Assembly (NCBI RefSeq): GCF_030362835.1
Contig: NZ_JAUCGQ010000001.1
Coordinates: 2,087,461-2,151,460, forward strand
Direction of reading: 5' to 3'
Length of the DNA stretch: 64,000 nucleotides
Source: Cellulomonas alba
GTDB lineage: Bacteria > Actinomycetota > Actinomycetes > Actinomycetales > Cellulomonadaceae
Shown: positions 25,526 through 33,265 of the stretch, piece by piece
Numbering within the stretch: the stretch's first letter is position 1
How the letters are laid out: each line of letters begins with the position of its first letter
Translations under genes and position numbers: made by a program
Notes under the pieces: model-generated
What the model was told of the DNA's origin: nothing
Databases searched by the model: none
Seen by the model: the letters and a program-made list of their open reading frames with translations, nothing else

Positions 25526-28500
25526 ATGCTGCGACGGCTCGGCATCCGCGCCAAGGTGCTGGCGGTTCTCGCCGTGCCCATGCTCGTGCTGTTCGGCGCC
25601 GGCGTGTACATCTCCTACAGCGCCATCCAGGACTACCGGTACGCCGCCGCGTCGAAGGTCGCCATCTCGTCCGGCCACCAGCTCATCGACTACACCGACG
25701 CGCTCATGGCCGAGCGCATCGCCGCGCTCACGGGCGCCAAGGACGCGGACCTCAAGCAGGCCGAGGGCACGGTCGACGCCGCGTACTCAGCCTGGGCCGA
25801 CGAGGCCCAGAAGGTCAGCCAGGGCGAGTTCCCGCCGTCGGTGACGACCGCCCTGAAGAACGCGCTCCAGGCCGGCCCCGCGAACACCAAGGTCGCCCGC
25901 CTGCTGCCCGCCGACAAGAAGCGTCAGGACGAGGCGTACCTCGCCGCGATCAACCCGCAGATGCAGGTCGGTGTCGCCTTCGCGAACGCCCTCAAGAACC
26001 GCGACGCCGCCGCCTACCTGAGCGCGATCAACTCGCTCGGCTCGCTCTCCGCGGGCATCGTCACCGAGCTGATCTCGGGTGTGCAGCTGCCGCTCAGCGT
26101 CGCCCCGGTCCAGGAGGGCCAGCAGTACGCGGCGCTCGCCGCGGCGACCGAGCTCGCGCGCACGCAGGCCAAGGGCGCGCTTTACTCGCTCGACAGCGAC
26201 GAGCTCGTCCTGCCGAGCGGCGACCCGAGCAACAACCTCCTGAACTGGCGCATCCAGCTCACGTCGGGTGACCCCGCGTCCTTCGCGCTCGTCGACTTCG
26301 AGGGCTACGCGAAGGACATGCAGACGCAGCTCGCGAGCCTCGACGCGCTGCAGAAGCAGTCGCTCGCGACGGGCATCGACGTGGCGTCGCAGGCCGCCAG
26401 CGACGCCCGCAGCCGAGCGCTCCTCACGATCGCGCTCGCGGCGCTGGCCGCCGCCCTGTCGATCCTCGTGGCGTTCACCGTCTCCCGTGCGATCGTCAAC
26501 CCGCTCCGCCGCCTCACCCGCGCCGCCGCCGACGTGCGTGACGAGCTGCCGCGCCTCGTCGAGCAGATGGCCGTCCCCGGTCAGGGCCCCGAGATCGCGC
26601 TCGACCCGATCCCCGTCCGCTCGCGCGACGAGGTCGGTCGACTCGCCGAGGCGTTCAACGCGGTGAACGCGACGACCGTGCAGGTCGCGCAGGAGCAGGC
26701 GGCCCTCCGTGGCTCGATCGCGGAGATGTTCGTCAACGTCGCCCGCCGCGACCAGGTGCTCCTCAACCGCCAGCTGTCGTTCATCGACTCGCTCGAGCGC
26801 GCGGAGGAGGATCCGTCGACCCTGGCGAACCTCTTCCGCCTCGACCACCTCGCCACCCGGATGCGCCGCAACGCCGAGTCGCTGCTCGTCCTGGCCGGCA
26901 TCGACACGGGCCGTCGTCTGCGCGACGCCATGCCGCTCTCCGACGTGATCCGCACGGCGTCGTCCGAGATCGAGCAGTACGACCGCGTCGAGCTCGACCT
27001 GCAGGCCGACCCGCCGATGCTCGGCTTCAACGCCCTCGGCGCCGCGCACATGCTCGCGGAGCTGCTCGAGAACGCGACGATCTTCTCCGAGCCGGAGACG
27101 CCCGTCACGGTCACCACCGGCATCTCCGGCCCGTCGGTCGTCGTCCGGATCATCGACCACGGCCTCGGCATGACGGACGCCGAGATCGAGGCCGCCAACA
27201 CCAAGATCGTGTCGACCAGCGCGAGCGACGCGCTGGGCGCCCAGCGCCTGGGCCTCTTCGTCGTCGGCCGCATCGCCCAGCGCCTCGGCGCCGACGTCAC
27301 GCTCATGAAGAGCTCGCGCGGCACCGGCACCGAGACGGTCGTGCGCTTCCCCGCCACGCTGTTCGCGTCGGCCGAGACGTCGCACTTCGGCGCGCCGCCC
27401 GCGATCTCCGCGGTCGGTCCGGTCGCCGAGGAGCTGCCGCAGGTCGACGTGCCGGTCGTCGAGGAGGTCGACCTCGCCGCGCTGACCGACGGCCAGACGC
27501 CCCAGGGCCTGCCCCGCCGCCGTCGCGGCGACGGCGACGACACGGACTCGGGCGCGATCCCGGTGCCGAACGCGCTCTCCGCCCCGGACAGCGGCCTGCC
27601 CACGCGCCCGCGCAAGACGTTCGACGAGAACAACATCGTCCTGCCCGACGCTCCCGCGCCGAACCTGTCGCCCGACCTCTCGTCGTCCGCGCCCGAGTGG
27701 ACGCCGCCGGTCGTCGCCGCCGCCCCGAGCGGTCTGCCGAGCCGCAGCCGCGCCTCGACGTCGGCGTGGCAGGCGCCCGCCGACGAGTCCCCGGCGCAGC
27801 CCGCCCCCGCATCCCCCGCTGCGCGCGCCGGTCTGTTCTCCGGGTTCCGCGGCCGCAGCGACCTCGCCGACGGCACGTCGGGCGAGCAGCAGGCCGTCCC
27901 CGGTCTCGCTCCCGACGGTGACGCCGCGAGCCAGGTCCGTGCGCCGTGGATGGCGCTCGGCGGTGCGCACGCCGCACCCGTCGAGCCCGTGGTGGTACCC
28001 GGCTTCGCGCCGGACGACGACGAGGCCGACCAGTCGGTCGTGTCCGACGCGGCGGCGCAGGAGGTCCCGGCCGACGCGGCCGAGGACGTCTGGGTGCCCG
28101 GCTTCGCGGAGAACGGCGACGCCGATGCGCCGGCCGAGCCCGCCGCCGACGAGCCGTGGTCGCCGCAGGCCGCCGAGGCCGCGTCCGCGCCGGTCGACGT
28201 CCCGCAGCCCGCGTCCGCGTGGGACGCGGCCCCCGCCGGGCCGGTCGCCGAGGCGTGGGCTCCCACCTTCGCCACCGAGCAGGACGCGCCGGTGGCCGAG
28301 CCGGTCCAGCAGGCGGACGTCGCCGACGAGCCGACCTGGTCGCAGCCCGCGCCGGTCGGGGACGCGGAGCCCGCGTGGGCGCCGTCGTTCGAGGTCGCCG
28401 CGCCGGTCGAGGTCGACGAGCCCGCCGCTCCTGCCGAGCCCGCCTGGGTGCCGTCGTTCGATGCCGGCCAGGCCGCGCCGGTCGCCGAGGCCGCGCCTGT

Positions 28501-30376
28501 CGTGGAGCCCGAGCCCGACGCGGAGCCCGTGTGGGCGCCGTCGTTCGAGGCCCCGTCCTCCGAGGCTGTGCCGTCGTACGAGCCCGTGCCGACCGACGAG
28601 GCCGCCCCGTCCTCCGAGGCTGCGCCGTCCCACGAGCTCGCCCCGTCCTACGAGGCCGCGTCGTCCTTCGAGGCCGCCCCGTCCTTCGAGGCAGCGCCGG
28701 CGTTCGTCGCCGAGCAGGCCCCGTCGTTCGAGCCCGCCGCCGAGGCGCAGGCCGAGGCCGAGCCCGCCTGGGCGCCGAGCTTCGAGGCCGCCACCGAGCC
28801 CGCCTGGGACCCGTCGTTCGAGGAGCCGGCCGCGGTCGTCGCCGAGCCGTTCGCCGCCCAGGCCGTCGTCGAGGAGCAGGCTCCCGCGGCGGCTCCCGCG
28901 CCGACGGCGTTCACGGGCTACAGCGGCTACGCCGGATGGTCGGGCCAGGCCGCCCGCGCGTTCAGCGGCGCACCGCTGACCGGCCACGACTTCGAGCGCA
29001 CGCTCGACGAGGCGCGCGCCTGGCACACGGGCGCGATCCCGGTCGTCCGCGGTGGCGCCGACTCGCGCGCCGCCGAGGCTGCGTCCGCGTCGCTGCCGTT
29101 CGTCCCCGCGCCCGTGCAGCCCGAGGCCGCCTACGCCGCGCCGGCGCCGGTCGAGCCGGTCGAGGTCGAGCCGACGCCGGAGCCCGTCGCCGAGTCCGCC
29201 GAGCCCGCCCCGGCCGACGCCGAGACCGCCTGGCCCGTCGCCTCGTGGGAGAGGCCGACGTGGGAGCCGCCGACGTGGCAGGCCCCGACGTGGGAGCAGC
29301 CCGCCGAGCAGCCCCAGGACGCGGCCGTCGCGGTCGAGACCGAGCAGGCGCCCGAGCCCGAGCAGGCGCCCGAGGCGCTCCCCGCGCCCGAGCCCGAGCA
29401 GCTCGTGGTCCCGGCGCTGGAGGCCGAGCCGATCGCCGAGCCCGTCGCCGCGTGGGACGCGCCGGCGTGGCCGACGCCCGAGACGGCCCAGTCCGACGTC
29501 GAGTCGCCGACGCAGCTGTTCGTGCCCGTCGCGGACGAGATCGCGGCCGCCGCCCCGGTCGCACCGGAGCCCGTCGCTCAGCCCGAGCCGGTCGAGCCCC
29601 CGGCGCCGGCTCCGGTCGGTGCCGCGGTCCCGTCGTGGGCGCCGAGCACGGTGCCCGCCGCTCCGCAGGCCGACGTCGCGTTCCACGAGCTTGTCGCTCC
29701 CGCCCCCGAGGAGTCGGGCAAGAAGAAGCGTCGCGGTCTGTTCGGCCGTCGCAAGGAGGAGAAGGCGGAGGTCGCTCCGGCCTACACGCCGACGCCTCCC
29801 GCCCCCGAGGCCTCGCTGCCCGTGCGGACGTCGGCGTGGGTCGCCGACGCGCCCGCCGAGGCGCCCGCGGCTCCGGCCGCGTCGTCCGGCAGGCCCGCCG
29901 CCGGCTGGCAGGCCCCCGCGCCGGCCGCGCCCGCACCGGTCGCCCCGGCCCCGCAGCCGGCCGCGCCCGTCGCCGGCAGCTGGACGCCGCCCGAGTGGAC
30001 CGCCGGACCGGCGGGCCAGCCCGCGATCTCGACGGTGCCGCACCCCGCGATGCCGCCGTCGGAGGCGCCGCGCGTCGGTGCCCTCGACGACGAGGTCGCG
30101 GCGATGCTCGCGCTCCGCTCGGACATCCAGGAGCAGGCGCTCGCCGAGCTGAGCCAGCTCTCGACGTACCGACCGAGCGCCGTGCGCGAGTCGGAGCGGC
30201 TCACGAAGCGCGTGCCGACGGCCGTGCCGGCCGCCGAGCCCGTCGCCGAGCAGGCCGCCGGCGCCGCGCCGCGCGACGCCGAGCAGCTCCGTTCGCGGCT
30301 GTCGAGCTTCCAGTCCGGTTCCGCCCGCGGCCGCCGCGCCGCGACGGACGCCCCGGAGGAGGGTCAGCAGTCATGA
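25526..30376 (+). CDS. Conservon sensor histidine kinase (CvnA-like) with giant low-complexity tail
   Basis: A 1616-residue membrane kinase. Helix 1 (about residues 10-30), an extracytoplasmic nitrate-sensor-like helical region (about 35-295), helix 2 (about 298-318), a HAMP linker (about 319-395), a helical region with FRLDHLATRMRRNAE (about 438-452) in place of a standard H-box, and a HATPase domain with N-box ELLENATIFS (513-522), G1 DHGLGMT (544-550) and G2 GLFVVGRIAQRLGA (576-589). The last 950 residues are Ala/Pro/Glu-rich with repeated W-x-P-S-F motifs, a basic KKKRRGLFGRRKEEK segment and a conserved-looking end. It heads a four-gene conservon; in Streptomyces, CvnA-D form a membrane complex that works like G-protein-coupled signalling. 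Signal unknown. GAAGGGA precedes the ATG. Confidence 0.88.
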   Translation: MLRRLGIRAKVLAVLAVPMLVLFGAGVYISYSAIQDYRYAAASKVAISSGHQLIDYTDALMAERIAALTGAKDADLKQAEGTVDAAYSAWADEAQKVSQGEFPPSVTTALKNALQAGPANTKVARLLPADKKRQDEAYLAAINPQMQVGVAFANALKNRDAAAYLSAINSLGSLSAGIVTELISGVQLPLSVAPVQEGQQYAALAAATELARTQAKGALYSLDSDELVLPSGDPSNNLLNWRIQLTSGDPASFALVDFEGYAKDMQTQLASLDALQKQSLATGIDVASQAASDARSRALLTIALAALAAALSILVAFTVSRAIVNPLRRLTRAAADVRDELPRLVEQMAVPGQGPEIALDPIPVRSRDEVGRLAEAFNAVNATTVQVAQEQAALRGSIAEMFVNVARRDQVLLNRQLSFIDSLERAEEDPSTLANLFRLDHLATRMRRNAESLLVLAGIDTGRRLRDAMPLSDVIRTASSEIEQYDRVELDLQADPPMLGFNALGAAHMLAELLENATIFSEPETPVTVTTGISGPSVVVRIIDHGLGMTDAEIEAANTKIVSTSASDALGAQRLGLFVVGRIAQRLGADVTLMKSSRGTGTETVVRFPATLFASAETSHFGAPPAISAVGPVAEELPQVDVPVVEEVDLAALTDGQTPQGLPRRRRGDGDDTDSGAIPVPNALSAPDSGLPTRPRKTFDENNIVLPDAPAPNLSPDLSSSAPEWTPPVVAAAPSGLPSRSRASTSAWQAPADESPAQPAPASPAARAGLFSGFRGRSDLADGTSGEQQAVPGLAPDGDAASQVRAPWMALGGAHAAPVEPVVVPGFAPDDDEADQSVVSDAAAQEVPADAAEDVWVPGFAENGDADAPAEPAADEPWSPQAAEAASAPVDVPQPASAWDAAPAGPVAEAWAPTFATEQDAPVAEPVQQADVADEPTWSQPAPVGDAEPAWAPSFEVAAPVEVDEPAAPAEPAWVPSFDAGQAAPVAEAAPVVEPEPDAEPVWAPSFEAPSSEAVPSYEPVPTDEAAPSSEAAPSHELAPSYEAASSFEAAPSFEAAPAFVAEQAPSFEPAAEAQAEAEPAWAPSFEAATEPAWDPSFEEPAAVVAEPFAAQAVVEEQAPAAAPAPTAFTGYSGYAGWSGQAARAFSGAPLTGHDFERTLDEARAWHTGAIPVVRGGADSRAAEAASASLPFVPAPVQPEAAYAAPAPVEPVEVEPTPEPVAESAEPAPADAETAWPVASWERPTWEPPTWQAPTWEQPAEQPQDAAVAVETEQAPEPEQAPEALPAPEPEQLVVPALEAEPIAEPVAAWDAPAWPTPETAQSDVESPTQLFVPVADEIAAAAPVAPEPVAQPEPVEPPAPAPVGAAVPSWAPSTVPAAPQADVAFHELVAPAPEESGKKKRRGLFGRRKEEKAEVAPAYTPTPPAPEASLPVRTSAWVADAPAEAPAAPAASSGRPAAGWQAPAPAAPAPVAPAPQPAAPVAGSWTPPEWTAGPAGQPAISTVPHPAMPPSEAPRVGALDDEVAAMLALRSDIQEQALAELSQLSTYRPSAVRESERLTKRVPTAVPAAEPVAEQAAGAAPRDAEQLRSRLSSFQSGSARGRRAATDAPEEGQQS
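27990..28830 (+). repeat. W-x-P-x-F repeat tract in the kinase tail
   Basis: Within residues about 825-1100 of the kinase, a motif of form (V/W)-(A/V)-P-(G/S/T)-F-(A/E/D) recurs about eight times (VVPGFAP, VWVPGFAE, AWAPTFAT, AWAPSFEV, AWVPSFDA, VWAPSFEA, AWAPSFEA, AWDPSFEE), with a run of shorter APS(F/Y)EA units between. Spacing is irregular, 12-60 residues. Aromatic motifs in an acidic disordered chain suggest regularly placed binding sites. Confidence 0.75.
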
Positions 30377-30465
30377 TCAACGCCACCGTCAGCACCGTCG
30401 TCCACGCCCCGGCGACGACCCAAACCGCAGCCAATCCGAGCTGCACCAGCAAGGAGGAAGTGTGA
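30373..30465 (+). CDS. Possible 30-residue peptide between kinase and roadblock genes
   Basis: A frame of 30 codons starts at an ATG that overlaps the kinase stop (ATGA) and stops in the TGA that overlaps the GTG of the roadblock gene (GTGA). It exactly fills the 85-base gap. The peptide, beginning MINATVSTVVHAPATTQ and ending SCTSKEEV, has no recognisable domain. Its last codons contain the AAGGAGGAAG ribosome site of the next gene. It may be a real peptide, or only a device that keeps ribosomes moving into the roadblock gene. No ribosome site beyond coupling is seen. Confidence 0.35.
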   Translation: MINATVSTVVHAPATTQTAANPSCTSKEEV

Positions 30466-30911
30466 CCGCGCTCAGCACCGAGGCAGCCAATTTCGGCTGG
30501 CTCCTGGACAACTTCGTCCGGACCGTGCCCGGCACTCGACACACCCTCGTGGTGTCGGCGGACGGTCTTCTCATGGCGATGTCGGAGCAGCTCGACCGCA
30601 CCAGCGGCGACCAGCTCGCGGCCATCGTCTCCGGCATGTCGAGCCTGACTCGCGGTGCCGCCCGACAGCTTCGTGCGGGGGAGGTGCGGCAGTCGATCAC
30701 GGAGATGGACAACCTGTTCCTCTTCCTGATGAGCGTCTCGAACGGCTCCGTCCTCGCCGTGGTGGCGGAGTCGAGCTGCGACGTCGGCCTCATCGGCTAC
30801 GAGATGGCGATGCTCGTCTCGCGCACCGAGGCGACGCTGACCCCGCAGCTCATCTCCGAGATGCGCGGCCAGCTGCCCGTCGACGGCTCGACCCGAGCCC
30901 CGGTGGCCTGA
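30462..30911 (+). CDS. Conservon roadblock/LC7 protein (CvnB-like)
   Basis: A 149-residue cytoplasmic protein of the roadblock/LC7 (MglB-like) family. FGWLLDNFVRTVPGTRHTLVVSADGLLMAMS is the classical N-terminal half, shown here in two pieces FGWLLDNFVRTVPG and HTLVVSADGLLMAMS, followed by a helix SGMSSLTRGAARQL and a strand with LFLFLMSVSNGSVLAVV. Roadblock proteins dimerise and act as partners or GTPase-activating factors for small GTPases; in conservons CvnB binds CvnD or CvnA. A strong AAGGAGG lies 5 bases before the GTG. Nine bases separate it from the DUF742 gene. Confidence 0.92.
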   Translation: MTALSTEAANFGWLLDNFVRTVPGTRHTLVVSADGLLMAMSEQLDRTSGDQLAAIVSGMSSLTRGAARQLRAGEVRQSITEMDNLFLFLMSVSNGSVLAVVAESSCDVGLIGYEMAMLVSRTEATLTPQLISEMRGQLPVDGSTRAPVA

Positions 30912-30919
30912 GCCGACAC

Positions 30920-31297
30920 ATGAGCGAGCACATCGAGTACGAGGCCCGCACGGTCCGGCCGTATGCCGTGACCGGGGGCCGCGTGCGCTCCGCGCGCAGC
31001 GACCTCCCTCTCGAGGCACTGGTCGAGGCGATGCCGAGCGCCGTCACGAGCACGGGTCTGACGCCTGAGAAGCGCGCGATCCTGCAGCACGCCGCGCACA
31101 CCTACATCTCCGTCGCAGAGCTCTCCGCCCTGCTCCACCTGCCGCTGGGCGTCATCCGGATCCTGGTGTCCGACATGGCCGACCAGCAGCTCGTGCGCGT
31201 GCACACCTCACAGCCGGTCGAGGTCAACACCGGTGAGTCCCCCGCCCTGTCCCTGAGCGTGCTGGAGAGTGTTCTCAATGGCATTTCCGCCCTCTGA
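30920..31297 (+). CDS. Conservon DUF742 protein (CvnC-like)
   Basis: A 125-residue protein of the DUF742 family. It begins with the family signature VRPYAVTGGR, then a winged-helix-like C-terminal part (LTPEKRAILQHAAHTYISVAEL and LHLPLGVIRILVSDMADQQL). Despite this resemblance to DNA-binding folds, DUF742 proteins work inside conservon complexes; their precise biochemical role is not settled. Its 3' end overlaps the GTPase gene by 20 bases, so those two are tightly coupled. Confidence 0.9.
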   Translation: MSEHIEYEARTVRPYAVTGGRVRSARSDLPLEALVEAMPSAVTSTGLTPEKRAILQHAAHTYISVAELSALLHLPLGVIRILVSDMADQQLVRVHTSQPVEVNTGESPALSLSVLESVLNGISAL

Positions 31298-31889
31298 CGC
31301 CGCGGTGGCCGCTCCTGCCGGCACCGCCCCGTCCGTCGCCCCTACCGTCGTCAAGATCGTCGTCGCCGGCGGGTTCGCCGTCGGCAAGACGACCTTCATC
31401 GGTTCCATCTCGGACATCGAGCCCCTCAACACCGAGGCCGCGATGACCGAGCACTCCGTCGGCGTCGACGACGCCGGTGGCGTGTCGGACCGCAAGACCA
31501 CCACCACGGTCGCCATGGACTTCGGACGCATCGCGCTGCCGGGCCAGCTGTGGCTGTACCTGTTCGGCACCCCGGGCCAGGACCGCTTCCTGTTCATGTG
31601 GGACGACCTGGTCCGCGGCGCCATCGGCGCCGTCGTGCTGGTGGACACCGACCGACTCGACCAGTGCTTCCCGGCGGTCGACTACTTCGAGAGCCGTGGC
31701 ATCCCGTTCGTCGTGGGCGTCAACTGCTTCGACGGCGTCGCCAAGCACCAGCTCGACGACGTCCGCGAGGCGCTCGCCATCCCGGCGCACGTCCCGGTGC
31801 TCTACACGGACGCGCGCTCGCGTGCCGCGACCAAGCAGGCCCTGATCTCGCTCGTGCAGCTCGCGATGGAGCGTCTGCGCAACCGCTGA
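31278..31889 (+). CDS. Conservon small GTPase (CvnD-like)
   Basis: A 203-residue Ras-like P-loop protein. It has Walker A GGFAVGKTTF (about residues 31-40), a threonine-rich switch I region (DRKTTTTVAMDFG), the switch II motif FGTPGQDRF in place of DxxG, and GVNCFDG where NKxD is expected. The degenerate guanine motif (N-x-x-D kept, lysine lost) is normal for conservon GTPases. It is thought to switch between GTP and GDP states under control of the roadblock and DUF742 partners. GGAGAG lies 8 bases before the ATG inside the DUF742 gene. A perfect 15-pair terminator follows. Confidence 0.92.
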   Translation: MAFPPSDAAVAAPAGTAPSVAPTVVKIVVAGGFAVGKTTFIGSISDIEPLNTEAAMTEHSVGVDDAGGVSDRKTTTTVAMDFGRIALPGQLWLYLFGTPGQDRFLFMWDDLVRGAIGAVVLVDTDRLDQCFPAVDYFESRGIPFVVGVNCFDGVAKHQLDDVREALAIPAHVPVLYTDARSRAATKQALISLVQLAMERLRNR

Positions 31890-31908
31890 TCCGACGGCTC
31901 CCACGACG

Positions 31909-31952
31909 ACGGCGACCGGCCCCTCCCCTGCCTCGGGGCCGGTCGCCGTTCG
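31909..31952 (+). terminator. Terminator of the conservon operon
   Basis: A perfect 15-base-pair stem (31909-31923 with 31935-31949, starting ACGGCGACCGG) with an 11-base loop, followed by a short TT. It separates the conservon from the PIN-domain gene. Confidence 0.75.
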
Positions 31953-31974
31953 CGTGGTGGTGGATCATGGACGC

Positions 31975-33123
31975 ATGACGTCCGACGCCGTTCCCGCACC
32001 GGGGGCGGGGCCGTCGGACGGTGCTCCTCGGGTGCCGAACCCGCAGGCCGCGATGGACGACACGGCCGAGATCCCGGTCGTGCGCGACGAGGCCGAGGAC
32101 CCGGCGCCCGCCGAGGCGGCGCTCCCGTCCGCGGCGCCCTCGTCGTCGTCCGCCGAGCCACCGTCAGCCGCCGAGCCGCCGTCGCCGGCCGCAGCGCCAC
32201 CGCCAGCCGTAGCGCCTCCGTCGGCCGCCGCGCCGCCGCCGGCCGCCGCGCCTCCGTGGGCACCCGTCACCGTGGCCGCCGCACCCAGCGTGACGCCGAT
32301 GTGGTCCCCGACCACCAGTGCGCCGCCAGCACCCGAGGCGCCCGCTGGCCCGCCGCGTACGGCACCGGCAACCGCCGCGCCGGCCAGCCCGCCGGCCAGC
32401 CCGCCGCCGTCCGGCAAGCCTGGGGCCTCGTCGGTGCGGGTGCCGACCGCCGTCGACCCCGTGACCGGACCGCCGGGCCAAGCGGTCGCCGCCGAGTCGC
32501 CGCCGCCGCAGCCCGGTGCGCCGATCGCGACCGACCCCGTGACACCTCCAGCGGGCCCGCCGATCGTCGACCCCGCGATGCCGGGGCCAGGATCGCCCAC
32601 CGAGCCCGACGACGCCGCGACGCCGGCGGCCGGCACGCCGGTCTCGGCCGACGTCCCGACGCCGCCGAGCGGCCACCTAGCGCCTCCGGCCACGCCCCGC
32701 GTGTACGCGGACGGCTCCGCGCTGTCGCGCTACCTGGCCGGCGCTCCCGCGCGCGAGGCCTGGCTCGCGTGGACGGAGGACCACGAGGCGGAGCTCGTGA
32801 CGACGCCGCTCGGCCTGACGGAGCTCCGCCGGATCGCACAGCCGCGAGGCATGGACGCGCACGGCACCGCACACGACGTGTCGAGTCGCATCGAGGTCGC
32901 GCGGTTCTCCGACCAGACCCTGCGCAAGGCGAGCTCCGTCACGAGCGTGCTCTCACCGTTCCTGGCGCTCCACCTCGGCGCGGCGCTCGCGCACCCCGAC
33001 GTCGTCGCGGTCGCGACGTACGACGTCAAGCTCGCCCGCGTCGCGGCGATCTACGGCCTGCGCGTCGTCACCCCCGGCTGGCCGGACAAGTGGTGGGAGC
33101 GGGACCCGACGCCCTGGAGCTGA
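31975..33123 (+). CDS. PIN-domain protein with long disordered N-terminus
   Basis: A 382-residue protein. Residues 1-240 are almost only Ala, Pro, Ser and Thr. Residues about 243-375 form a VapC-like PIN domain: RVYADGSALSRYL (first acidic residue), TPLGLTELRR (second acidic residue), VARFSDQTLRKA and a late VATYDVKLARVAAIYGLRVV that carries the third. PIN domains are metal-dependent RNases, usually the toxin of VapBC pairs, but no antitoxin gene precedes it. The long N-terminus and position after the conservon are unusual. It starts at an ATG with GATCAT 6 bases upstream, perhaps a weak -10; no Shine-Dalgarno. Function unknown; RNase activity is inferred. Confidence 0.7.
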   Translation: MTSDAVPAPGAGPSDGAPRVPNPQAAMDDTAEIPVVRDEAEDPAPAEAALPSAAPSSSSAEPPSAAEPPSPAAAPPPAVAPPSAAAPPPAAAPPWAPVTVAAAPSVTPMWSPTTSAPPAPEAPAGPPRTAPATAAPASPPASPPPSGKPGASSVRVPTAVDPVTGPPGQAVAAESPPPQPGAPIATDPVTPPAGPPIVDPAMPGPGSPTEPDDAATPAAGTPVSADVPTPPSGHLAPPATPRVYADGSALSRYLAGAPAREAWLAWTEDHEAELVTTPLGLTELRRIAQPRGMDAHGTAHDVSSRIEVARFSDQTLRKASSVTSVLSPFLALHLGAALAHPDVVAVATYDVKLARVAAIYGLRVVTPGWPDKWWERDPTPWS

Positions 33124-33253
33124 CGCCGGGGCGCGTGCCACGCGCGCTGAGGAGGGAGCTGGTCGGTGCCCGAGGGCGCCCGGCCCCCGGCACCTCGTGG
33201 GTGGCACGACCCCCTGACCCGCACCGGGTGATGACGCCTGAACCCGTGCGACG

Positions 33254-33259
33254 TACGGT
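33254..33259 (+). promoter_or_regulatory. -10 of the DUF2252 gene (leaderless)
   Basis: TACGGT stands 6 bases before the ATG at 33266. No Shine-Dalgarno is present. Confidence 0.5.
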
Positions 33260-33265
33260 CCGAGG

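Noticed and set aside
25787..30043. A 1418-codon open frame on the strand opposite the conservon kinase
   Set aside because: It is a shadow of GC-rich codon bias; the protein is arginine-rich without any domain, while the sense strand has a full kinase.
31975..33123. VapBC toxin-antitoxin pair
   Set aside because: No antitoxin frame is found in the 85 bases upstream; a terminator occupies that gap.
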